Shown: piece after piece, positions 5,495 through 12,054 of the stretch | Position numbering within the stretch: the stretch's first letter is position 1 | Layout of the letters: every line of letters starts with the position of its first letter | Origin: Coprobacillus sp. | GTDB lineage: Bacteria; Bacillota_I; Bacilli_A; RFN20; CAG-826 | Length of the DNA stretch: 14,355 nucleotides | Direction of reading: 5' to 3' | NCBI GenBank assembly: GCA_021203805.1 | Contig: JAJQAM010000032.1 | Span: 1 to 14,355, forward strand | Made by a program: the position numbers and the translations under genes | The notes under the pieces: generated by a model | What the model saw: the letters and a program-made list of their open reading frames with translations, nothing else | Database searches by the model: none | Told to the model about the DNA's origin: nothing

Positions 5495-7012
5495 TTAGTC
5501 CATATTAAGGACATACATAGAAATAGAAACTAGTTCATATTCTTCAGAGAATAGAAGAACAAATGAATAGGTTCCACTTCTTGATATTTTAAAGAGGTTA
5601 TCAGTGTCGCTCCCAGTTACTTCCTCAAGTAAAGTAGAGGAATAACTTGAGGTAGTTATATCGCTATAGCCGTAGACATTAAACACTCTCTCTTCTTCCT
5701 CGTCTACAGAAAGAGAGGTAGAAAAGGAATAAGCGTTAGTGACGTCTCTTAGAGATATTTCTAGCTCATAAGCACTACCGGTAAAGGAGGGATCTTCACT
5801 ACGATAATAGCTTGTCATATTAACAATATCTGTGTAACGTGTCCCGCCGATTCTCTCATAATGAGTTAGTGAGATGTCATCAGATTCAGTAGCGGAGTCT
5901 TCGTCATATGCTTCCGCTCCTGTAGCGTCTTCGCCTGCTCCACTACTATCATCCTTAGTGTTCTTATCTTCAACATCACTCACTACCTCTTGATAAGTTG
6001 AAAGAATTGGATAGAAGGATGCATCAGTTGATTCAACTGAGGGAAGAGAGGTAAAAGAGAGGTTATCACTATAGGAATAAGATAAGTCAAAGCTATAGGT
6101 TTCTACTTCTCGGGGATTAGAAAGATAGACATTATCAAAGCTTTCAAGTAGTTCATAGGTAAAGGAAACACTAACGTCACTTAAAACATATCCATATTTT
6201 GAATCATTTGTTAATGAATAGGAGATGCTTTTAATAATCATGGTAGCGATATCTTTACTTGAATCAGTCGCGTAAAGCGGATTCGCTCTCGTCACTATTT
6301 CTGTTTCCGTGCAATAGGCTATGACATCATTACCTTTACCCTGATAGATAAAGGTAAGACTAGATGAGTTATCATATAAATCTCTATTTGATACAAATGT
6401 ATCAAAAAGAGAAACACTATTACCACTTGAGGAAGAATAAGAGAAATCTAAATAAGATGAGATAAGACTTGTATAGAAGGTATCAATCACGTATCCAGAC
6501 CAATATGAGAGGCGGTGAATAGAGTCAGTGGTTCCTAGCGTTAGCGTTCTCGTCGAGTTATAGCCGTTATTATATGAGGTCTCCTCATGGGAGAAATGAT
6601 TATAGGTATTCTCTTCCTCATCGCTTGTATCTAATGCGAGCCAAGAGTAGCCAGTCATCGAGACATTAGAGTTATAAGAAATACCAGTCGCTCCACTAGT
6701 GGTGACGCTTTGCTCATTATAGGTATAGCCGAGCGCAGTATTTGAGTAGCGGGTGTAAGTGATATGAGTCTCACTGCTCTCTTCATCGCTAAATAAGAGA
6801 GCGGTGTCGCTAACTTCATGCTCTTCATGTGTTATCGAGATTTCCGCACCTGAAACATGGCTTCTACTATCTAAAAAGCCTAGCAAAACCTCGTTTATTT
6901 GATTGGAATCAAGTTCTAGATTAAAGTCGCCGTATAGGGACGAAGTAGAAGAAGAGCAAGCGCTTAAACTAATCGCTAATAGACATATTGGAAGGAGGAT
7001 CTTTTTATTCAT
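5495..7012 (-). CDS. Putative surface lipoprotein, Ser/Tyr-rich (second of tandem pair)
   Basis: No known family recognised. The protein has 505 residues from the ATG at 7012. The N-terminus MNKKILLPICLLAISLSAC is a lipoprotein signal peptide with lipobox LSAC; cysteine 19 should be lipidated, anchoring the protein outside the membrane. The mature part is rich in Ser, Thr, Tyr, Asp and Glu and looks beta-rich. An acidic low-complexity linker (about residues 343-378) separates a C-terminal domain. The middle (IAYCTETEIVTRANPL, ANPL at 243-246) aligns with the upstream lipoprotein (ANPL at 212-215), as do the last residues (LVSISMYVLN versus IVSLDIYYLN), so the two are diverged paralogues. Start choice: GGAGG lies 9 bases before this ATG, whereas an ATG at 7021 abuts it. 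The ATG overlaps the upstream stop as TAATG. Confidence 0.8.
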   Translation of the reverse strand: MNKKILLPICLLAISLSACSSSTSSLYGDFNLELDSNQINEVLLGFLDSRSHVSGAEISITHEEHEVSDTALLFSDEESSETHITYTRYSNTALGYTYNEQSVTTSGATGISYNSNVSMTGYSWLALDTSDEEENTYNHFSHEETSYNNGYNSTRTLTLGTTDSIHRLSYWSGYVIDTFYTSLISSYLDFSYSSSSGNSVSLFDTFVSNRDLYDNSSSLTFIYQGKGNDVIAYCTETEIVTRANPLYATDSSKDIATMIIKSISYSLTNDSKYGYVLSDVSVSFTYELLESFDNVYLSNPREVETYSFDLSYSYSDNLSFTSLPSVESTDASFYPILSTYQEVVSDVEDKNTKDDSSGAGEDATGAEAYDEDSATESDDISLTHYERIGGTRYTDIVNMTSYYRSEDPSFTGSAYELEISLRDVTNAYSFSTSLSVDEEEERVFNVYGYSDITTSSYSSTLLEEVTGSDTDNLFKISRSGTYSFVLLFSEEYELVSISMYVLNMD

Positions 7013-8295
7013 TACTGCCATCCTCCCACTCGGTTAAGATAATAGATATCAAGACTAACGATATTGCCCTCGCTATCAAAGCCGAATATAGCGTTCACTC
7101 TTACGTCATAGCTTACGCTTATAAAAGAATAAGACGTTTCTTCATCAATCTCTATTTCGACCGCTTCTAAAAGAGAGAGCTCGTCTTTACTTATAGCTTC
7201 ACTACCATAGAGAATAATCTCGTCATCTATTTCCATATAGCAGGCATATAGCTTATCCGCTTCTAGCTCTAATGTCGCGGAGTAATAAGAGAGAGATGGA
7301 TTGCTATAATTAACTAAATAGCCGTTCCCTAAAAGAGGAACGAGGCTAAAGGTTAGCTCTCCCTGGCTGTCAATGGCAGCGGAGATAATATTAGGCTGAT
7401 AATAATAGGTCTCTGCGCTATCAATAAATTCAAAGCTTTTTGAGCCGTTGCTCTCATAGCTATATTGATAAACCTCTTGATATGCTTCTACTAGAACTGG
7501 GGATTCATAAACGTTTCCATCAATTGTTGTGGAATAGTATAAATTCTCCTGATGAGCGGAGTAGTCTATGACCCATCCAAGAGATGCGTCACGGACAAAG
7601 GATCTCACGCTCATAGACTCGGAATAAGTAATAATACTCTCTGAAGGGTGAAGGGGATTAGCCACGGTGCTTTGAGTGATATTTTCACTATAGGCATAGA
7701 TATTATCACTAGAGGAACCATAGTGATCAAAACTTGAGAAAGTATAATCATCACTTACAAGATTAACAATAAGCTGATTCCAGTCAGTTCCGGTTTCCGT
7801 TTCACTGCTAAAGACATATCGATACGATGATAAAATCGATTCTTCCTTAGAGTTAGGATTTGAATATTCACTGACAAAATAGGCATAGTTTTGCTCTTCT
7901 TGCGTGTCATATTCAATCCAAAGGTCAATAGATTCACTTATCTCAGAGTAGGATGAGCCCGCATAGTTATTACCGCTTTCACTCACGGTGGTAATAGAGA
8001 TTGAAAGGCCGTTATTAGAGTAGACATCAATATCTTCAGTATAGGTTTCATCGCTATAGTAGCCATAAAAATACGCACTCCCAATAAAGACAGTGCGGTA
8101 ATCCTCTGAGCTAGTAACACTATGTGTTAAGGAAGTAACATTTGATAAGTTATCGGTTGCTTCATTTGAAATATATATAGCCTGCTCATTACTAATGATA
8201 TCTAACGAGTCAAAATCAAAAGGATTAAAAGAGCTATTACAAGCACTTAAACCAGCTACTAGTATAAGAGATAAAAATAAATATTTATTTTTCAC
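7012..8295 (-). CDS. Putative surface lipoprotein, Ser/Tyr-rich (first of tandem pair)
   Basis: No known family recognised. It has 427 residues and a GTG start, supported by GGAAG 7 bases upstream. MKNKYLFLSLILVAGLSAC is a lipoprotein signal peptide with lipobox LSAC and cysteine at residue 19, the same position as in the downstream paralogue. The mature protein has no further membrane segment, is acidic and very rich in Ser, Tyr and Glu, and appears to be mainly beta strands (alternating polar/hydrophobic runs such as VYQYSYE). Shared landmarks with the downstream protein are the DNIYAYSEN...ANPL stretch (ANPL at 212-215) and the C-terminal IVSLDIYYLN. A strong promoter lies just upstream; the stop overlaps the next start (TAATG). 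An envelope or binding role is inferred only from export and anchoring. Confidence 0.8.
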   Translation of the reverse strand: MKNKYLFLSLILVAGLSACNSSFNPFDFDSLDIISNEQAIYISNEATDNLSNVTSLTHSVTSSEDYRTVFIGSAYFYGYYSDETYTEDIDVYSNNGLSISITTVSESGNNYAGSSYSEISESIDLWIEYDTQEEQNYAYFVSEYSNPNSKEESILSSYRYVFSSETETGTDWNQLIVNLVSDDYTFSSFDHYGSSSDNIYAYSENITQSTVANPLHPSESIITYSESMSVRSFVRDASLGWVIDYSAHQENLYYSTTIDGNVYESPVLVEAYQEVYQYSYESNGSKSFEFIDSAETYYYQPNIISAAIDSQGELTFSLVPLLGNGYLVNYSNPSLSYYSATLELEADKLYACYMEIDDEIILYGSEAISKDELSLLEAVEIEIDEETSYSFISVSYDVRVNAIFGFDSEGNIVSLDIYYLNRVGGWQ

Positions 8296-8317
8296 GTATA
8301 TACTTCCAGTGAAATAT

Positions 8318-8345
8318 ATTATATATTTTTTAATTTATTTGTGAA
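8318..8345 (-). promoter_or_regulatory. Promoter of the lipoprotein pair
   Basis: The -35 TTCACA (8345-8340, one mismatch to TTGACA) and -10 TATAAT (8323-8318) are 16 bases apart. Transcription should start near 8311, leaving a leader of about 16 bases with GGAAG before the GTG. The -10 sits in an AT-only palindrome AAATATAT-T-ATATATTT (8312-8328), which is weaker evidence for an operator than the GC-containing one at eno. Confidence 0.7.
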
Positions 8346-8402
8346 TTAAAACTTATTTTTAATTTTAAAAGGGCTGCAAAACCTAATTATCTTTATTTTT
8401 TT

Positions 8403-8432
8403 AATCTTTCTTAAGCGCCCAAAAGAAAGATT
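8403..8432. repeat. Perfect inverted repeat between glyA terminator and lipoprotein promoter
   Basis: AATCTTTCTT (8403-8412) and AAGAAAGATT (8423-8432) form a 10-bp stem around AAGCGCCCAA. On neither strand is it followed by a T-run, so it is not a standard terminator. It lies beyond the glyA terminator and upstream of the lipoprotein promoter. The 220-base gap 8296-8515 otherwise holds only that terminator, that promoter and AT-rich spacer. Confidence 0.5.
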
Positions 8433-8463
8433 TAAATAACTACTTTAATTAAAAAAGCTAAAT

Positions 8464-8492
8464 AAAAAGCCCCTTATTTTATTAAAAGGGGC
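8464..8492 (-). terminator. Rho-independent terminator of the pyk-glyA operon
   Basis: On the minus strand GCCCCTT (8492-8486) pairs with AAGGGGC (8475-8469) around a short AT loop, followed by TTTTT (8468-8464). It begins about 24 bases after the glyA stop codon. Confidence 0.9.
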
Positions 8493-8515
8493 GCAATTCC
8501 TAGTTATTTTTGGGA

Positions 8516-9730
8516 TTAATAGGGAAGTGGATGGGCCGAGGTAAGGGCTAAAACATCCTTTTTAATATCTTCAAGAGGCCTAGCGTGGGTCAGGGTTTCA
8601 TCAATAAGATGTCCCACTTTAACAAAGTCCTCTTCAGTAAATCCCCTAGTGGTCATCGCGGGGCTTCCTAGTCTAATACCGCTAGCTTTGGCGGGCGGTA
8701 ACTCGTCGTTACAGATCGCGTTTTTATTACAGGTAATATAGACGCTTCCAAGTAGGTCTTCTGCTTCTTTACCGCTGAGCCCGGTTTTATGATAGACATC
8801 CACTAAAAGAAGATGATTATCTGTGCCGTTAGAGATGACGTGATAGCCTAGCTCCATCATCGTGTCAGCAAGAGCTTTCGCGTTTTTAACAACATTATGC
8901 TGATACTCTTTAAACTCGGGTTTTAAGTCCTCGGCAAAGCAAACAGCTTTTGCGGCAATGACATGCATAAGTGGCCCGCCCTGAGAACCAGGGAAAACCG
9001 CTTTATTAATCTTTTTAATAAGCTCGTCGCTATTAGTAAGGATAATTCCGCCTCTTGGTCCTCTTAATGTTTTATGAGTGGTACTAGTTACGACATCAGC
9101 ATAGGGGAATGGAGAGGGGTGCTCGCCCGCGGCCACTAGGCCCGCAATATGAGCCATATCCACAAAGAGATAGGCTCCGACTTCATCGCAGATCTCTCTA
9201 AACTTTTTAAAGTCGATTATTCTTGGATAAGCGGAAGCGCCGCAAACGATAAGCTTAGGCTTCTTTTCTAAAGCAAGCTCTCTAAGCGCCTCATAATCAA
9301 TAAGCTCACTCTCACTATTAAGCCCATAGTTATAGGCCTCATAGTCTTGACCGCTAAAAGAAAGATAATAGCCGTGCGTGAGATGCCCTCCGGCATCTAG
9401 GCTCATTCCTAAAATAACATCACCTCTCTTTAAAAGAGCTCTATAAACCGCTTCATTTGCTTGAGAACCACTATGAGGCTGGACGTTAGCGTATTTACAG
9501 CCAAAGAGCTCACATACTCTAGATATAGCAAGTTTTTCGACTTCATCGACATTCTCGCAGCCTCCGTAGTATCTCTTTCCGGGATATCCCTCAGCGTATT
9601 TATTAGTGAGAATAGAACCCTGAGCTTTAAGGACTTCAGGGGACACGAAATTCTCACTCGCTATGAGCTCGATATGAGTGGCTTGCCTCTCATATTCTTT
9701 ATCAATAATATCAAATATTTCGTCTGCCAT
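8516..9730 (-). CDS. glyA: Serine hydroxymethyltransferase
   Basis: A PLP enzyme that converts serine and tetrahydrofolate to glycine and 5,10-methylene-tetrahydrofolate, the main one-carbon source; cytosolic. The 404 residues are close to the usual 410-420. The N-terminus has the family hallmark HIELIASENFVSPEVL, then NKYAEGYPGKRYYGGCE and NVQPHSGSQAN. The PLP-binding lysine is Lys220 within VTSTTHKTLRGPRGG, preceded by VDMAHIAGL. The C-terminal half shows DNHLLLVD and GIRLGSPAMTTRGF. Translation starts at an ATG sharing one base with the pyk stop (TAATG), with no clear Shine-Dalgarno site, so re-initiation after pyk is likely. Pairing of glyA with pyk is not a common arrangement to my knowledge. 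A terminator follows. Confidence 0.99.
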   Translation of the reverse strand: MADEIFDIIDKEYERQATHIELIASENFVSPEVLKAQGSILTNKYAEGYPGKRYYGGCENVDEVEKLAISRVCELFGCKYANVQPHSGSQANEAVYRALLKRGDVILGMSLDAGGHLTHGYYLSFSGQDYEAYNYGLNSESELIDYEALRELALEKKPKLIVCGASAYPRIIDFKKFREICDEVGAYLFVDMAHIAGLVAAGEHPSPFPYADVVTSTTHKTLRGPRGGIILTNSDELIKKINKAVFPGSQGGPLMHVIAAKAVCFAEDLKPEFKEYQHNVVKNAKALADTMMELGYHVISNGTDNHLLLVDVYHKTGLSGKEAEDLLGSVYITCNKNAICNDELPPAKASGIRLGSPAMTTRGFTEEDFVKVGHLIDETLTHARPLEDIKKDVLALTSAHPLPY

Positions 9731-11154
9731 TATTTCTGCACAATAATCTTAATAGTGTCAGTGTCTTCAGTGTCTTCGTTAAGGCCTTTAACACGGCCGC
9801 CGGTAAGGACCACCGCGTCCCCAGTTTTGAGGTTCAATGCGTTAACGGTCTTCACAAAAGCGTTACGGTATAGATCATCAGTGTTATCCGCCTTCTCTGT
9901 CATAAGAGGAACAATTCCCCAGGCAAGAGCAAGCTTACGGTAGGTCTTTTCATCAATCGTAATTCCCATAATAGGAACTGGGCATCTAAAGCGAGACACC
10001 ATATAAGCGGTACGACCACTGACCGTGGACACAGCAATAGCTTTCGCTTTAATATGAATGGCCATTGAGCAGGTGGAGTAAGATAAAGCGTCAGTCATTG
10101 AAGAGGTATTGTACTCAGCATGCTCAAAGTTAAAGTCATAATCAATATGATCTTCCGTATACTCCGCAATCCTGGCCATTGTTTCTACGGATTCAATTGG
10201 GTATTTGCCGTTAGCGGTTTCGCCGGATAGCATAATAGCGCTACTTCCGTCATATACTGCATTAGCGACATCGCTCACCTCGGCTCTTGTTGGACGAGGA
10301 TTATGAGTCATAGACTCTAGCATTTCTGTTGCGGTTATCACTCTCTTTCCGAGTAAACGGCATTTTCTAATGATATTCTTTTGAACATTTGGGACTTCAT
10401 ATACTGGAAGGTCAACGCCGAGATCGCCTCTGGCCACCATAATGCCGTCAGCAACTTCACATATCTCATCGAGATTATTAACGCCGTCTCTTGATTCAAT
10501 CTTAGCGATAATATCGATATCTTTACCGCCGTTAGCGTCTAGAAAATCTCTAAGAGCCTGAACATCACTCTTTTTATTCACAAAGGAAGCAGCGATAAAA
10601 TCAAGGTCTTGCTCAATTCCAAAGAGAAGATCATCTTTATCTTCATCGCTTAAATATTCATAGTCAAAGTTCTTGTTGGGGAAGGCCATTGATTTCTGAT
10701 TTGATAAAGTGCCTCCGGTTACCACTTTGCATTTAACATGGGTTTCATCTATTCCGGTTACTTTAAAGATAACTAGACCATCATTTACGGTCACCGTATC
10801 GCCAATATTAACTTCATTAGGCATATTCTTATAGTTCACGCTGACGATAGTCTGATCTCCTAATATCTCTTCCGTGGTAAAGGTAAATTCATCCCCGTCA
10901 CTTAAAGTAATCTTTCCGTCTTTAAAGTTACGGATACGGTATTCTGGGCCTTTTGTGTCTAGCATTATCGCAATAGGAAGACCAAGTTTATCTCTCACCT
11001 TCTTAATTTTCTCAATTCTGACCTTATGGTCATCGTGAGTGCCATGACTAAAATTAAGACGGGCGACATTCATCCCCGCGAGAGCGAGCTTTTCAATCAT
11101 TTCTTCGCTTTCACATGATGGGCCAATCGTACAAATTATTTTTGTTCTTCTCAT
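9730..11154 (-). CDS. pyk: Pyruvate kinase
   Basis: Transfers phosphate from phosphoenolpyruvate to ADP, giving pyruvate and ATP, the last step of glycolysis. With the start at 11154 it has 474 residues, the length of the short bacterial form, without the extra C-terminal PEP-utiliser domain found in Bacillus enzymes. Landmarks are MRRTKIICTIGPSCES, GMNVARLNFSHGTHDDH, the beta-barrel B domain (about residues 70-165), the active-site lysine segment IDIIAKIESRDGV, VARGDLGVDLP, RVITATEMLESM, PTRAEVSDVANAVYDG and AIMLSGETANG. The C-terminal regulatory domain contains STVSGRTAYMVSRFR. GGAGG 8 bases upstream fixes the ATG at 11154; an in-frame GTG at 11175 overlaps nothing useful and is rejected. 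The stop overlaps the glyA start. Confidence 0.98.
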   Translation of the reverse strand: MRRTKIICTIGPSCESEEMIEKLALAGMNVARLNFSHGTHDDHKVRIEKIKKVRDKLGLPIAIMLDTKGPEYRIRNFKDGKITLSDGDEFTFTTEEILGDQTIVSVNYKNMPNEVNIGDTVTVNDGLVIFKVTGIDETHVKCKVVTGGTLSNQKSMAFPNKNFDYEYLSDEDKDDLLFGIEQDLDFIAASFVNKKSDVQALRDFLDANGGKDIDIIAKIESRDGVNNLDEICEVADGIMVARGDLGVDLPVYEVPNVQKNIIRKCRLLGKRVITATEMLESMTHNPRPTRAEVSDVANAVYDGSSAIMLSGETANGKYPIESVETMARIAEYTEDHIDYDFNFEHAEYNTSSMTDALSYSTCSMAIHIKAKAIAVSTVSGRTAYMVSRFRCPVPIMGITIDEKTYRKLALAWGIVPLMTEKADNTDDLYRNAFVKTVNALNLKTGDAVVLTGGRVKGLNEDTEDTDTIKIIVQK

Positions 11155-11185
11155 AGAGAGTCCCTCCGTTTCCACGCTTATAGAT

Positions 11186-11191
11186 ATTATA
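11186..11191 (-). promoter_or_regulatory. Probable -10 of the pyk-glyA promoter
   Basis: TATAAT on the minus strand (11191-11186) would place the transcription start near 11179, about 25 bases before the pyk ATG. No good -35 hexamer is present; the corresponding region is occupied by the palindrome at 11199-11214, which may mean an activator-dependent promoter. Confidence 0.5.
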
Positions 11192-11198
11192 ATTCAAA

Positions 11199-11214
11199 AA
11201 CATATAAATATGTT
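11199..11214. promoter_or_regulatory. Palindrome between divergent pyk and thioesterase genes
   Basis: AACATAT-AA-ATATGTT has perfect 7-bp arms. It falls across the expected -35 position of pyk and about 50 bases upstream of the thioesterase start, so it could affect both. AT-rich content lowers its weight. Confidence 0.35.
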
Positions 11215-11264
11215 ATTTAAATAAAATATTTAAATGAAATTAAATAAGAATTAAAATTCTAGGT

Positions 11265-11996
11265 ATGGACTATTCTCATTTTGAAAAAGAATACACTGTT
11301 ACCCTAAATATGCTAGACGAGTATGATAGACTCACTCCTCTTGCGATTTTAGATTTATTTCAGGATATCGCTGGGAAACACTGCGACGGCACTAGTGTTT
11401 CTTATAGAAATATGTACGATAATGGACTTTTATGGATTATTACGAGAACTAGATATGATGTTATTAGCAATAACCTTAGGTATGGAGACGATGTAATCGT
11501 CTCAACCTGGGCTAATACCTTTGAGAAGTTTAGTGATTACCGTCAGTATCTCATTAAAAATAAAAATGGAGAAGTCCTCGTAAGAGGCAAGTTTAAGTGG
11601 ACCGTGGTTAGTAAGGAGACAAGAAAGCTTAGCCCTCTTGATGAGCTTATCTCCCCAGAAGATACTTTTAATGATGAGCAGGCCATAGAGGACCCCTTAC
11701 TTGCAATCCCCGCTAGCGAAGAGGAGCTAGACAAAGAGTATAAGTTTAAAGTGCTCTTTACCCATCTAGATCATAACGGTCATATGAATAATACAAGGTA
11801 TGTTGAGGAGCTACTTAAGGCTCTTAACTTCACCGATAAAGAGCAGGTCATATCCCTAGAAACAAACTACCTAAAAGAGATGAACCTAGGAGAAGAGATC
11901 ACTATTAAATACCATGTATATGAGGGCCACGTCATCGCGGTTTTTAAAAGCGAAGACGAAATAAAAACTAGGATGAAGCTTAAGTTTTCAAAATAG
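11265..11996 (+). CDS. Acyl-ACP thioesterase (FatA/FatB-like)
   Basis: Hydrolyses acyl-acyl carrier protein to free fatty acid, ending chain elongation in type II fatty-acid synthesis; cytosolic. The 243 residues match bacterial members of the double-hotdog acyl-ACP thioesterase family. The first hotdog (about residues 1-130) shows DRLTPLAILDLFQDIAGKH, LLWIITRTRYDV and DVIVSTW. The second (about 155-243) has the catalytic-region signature DHNGHMNNTRYVE, with the conserved Asp, Asn and His. M1 fits the family N-terminus, although the ribosome site is poor (TAGG almost touching the ATG). A TAAAAT at 11252-11257 would give a nearly leaderless transcript. It diverges from pyk and converges with the ABC transporter gene. 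In vivo chain-length preference cannot be told. Confidence 0.9.
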   Translation: MDYSHFEKEYTVTLNMLDEYDRLTPLAILDLFQDIAGKHCDGTSVSYRNMYDNGLLWIITRTRYDVISNNLRYGDDVIVSTWANTFEKFSDYRQYLIKNKNGEVLVRGKFKWTVVSKETRKLSPLDELISPEDTFNDEQAIEDPLLAIPASEEELDKEYKFKVLFTHLDHNGHMNNTRYVEELLKALNFTDKEQVISLETNYLKEMNLGEEITIKYHVYEGHVIAVFKSEDEIKTRMKLKFSK

Positions 11997-12033
11997 AAAT
12001 TTAAGTAATATATCCTAGCTATAAGTATTTTTT

Positions 12034-12054
12034 GAGCGGTTTTGCTCTTTTTTT
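12034..12054 (+). terminator. Weak terminator after the thioesterase gene
   Basis: A short GAGC/GCTC stem (12034-12037 with 12044-12047) with a six-base loop is followed by seven T (12048-12054). The T-run overlaps the stop codon of the convergent ABC transporter gene. On the minus strand the hairpin has no T-run, so it serves only the plus strand. Confidence 0.55.

Noticed and set aside
7013..7021. ATG at 7021 as start of the second lipoprotein
   Set aside because: The GGAGG directly abuts this ATG; spacing is right only for ATG 7012, which also gives a normal signal peptide.
8312..8328. 17-bp AT-only palindrome over the lipoprotein -10, as a possible common operator with eno
   Set aside because: The shared TATTATA core comes from the -10 box itself and the outer arms differ; AT-only arms are easily chance.
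11155..11175. GTG start seven codons upstream of pyk
   Set aside because: GGAGG lies within this extension at ideal distance from ATG 11154, and family members begin at MRRTKI.
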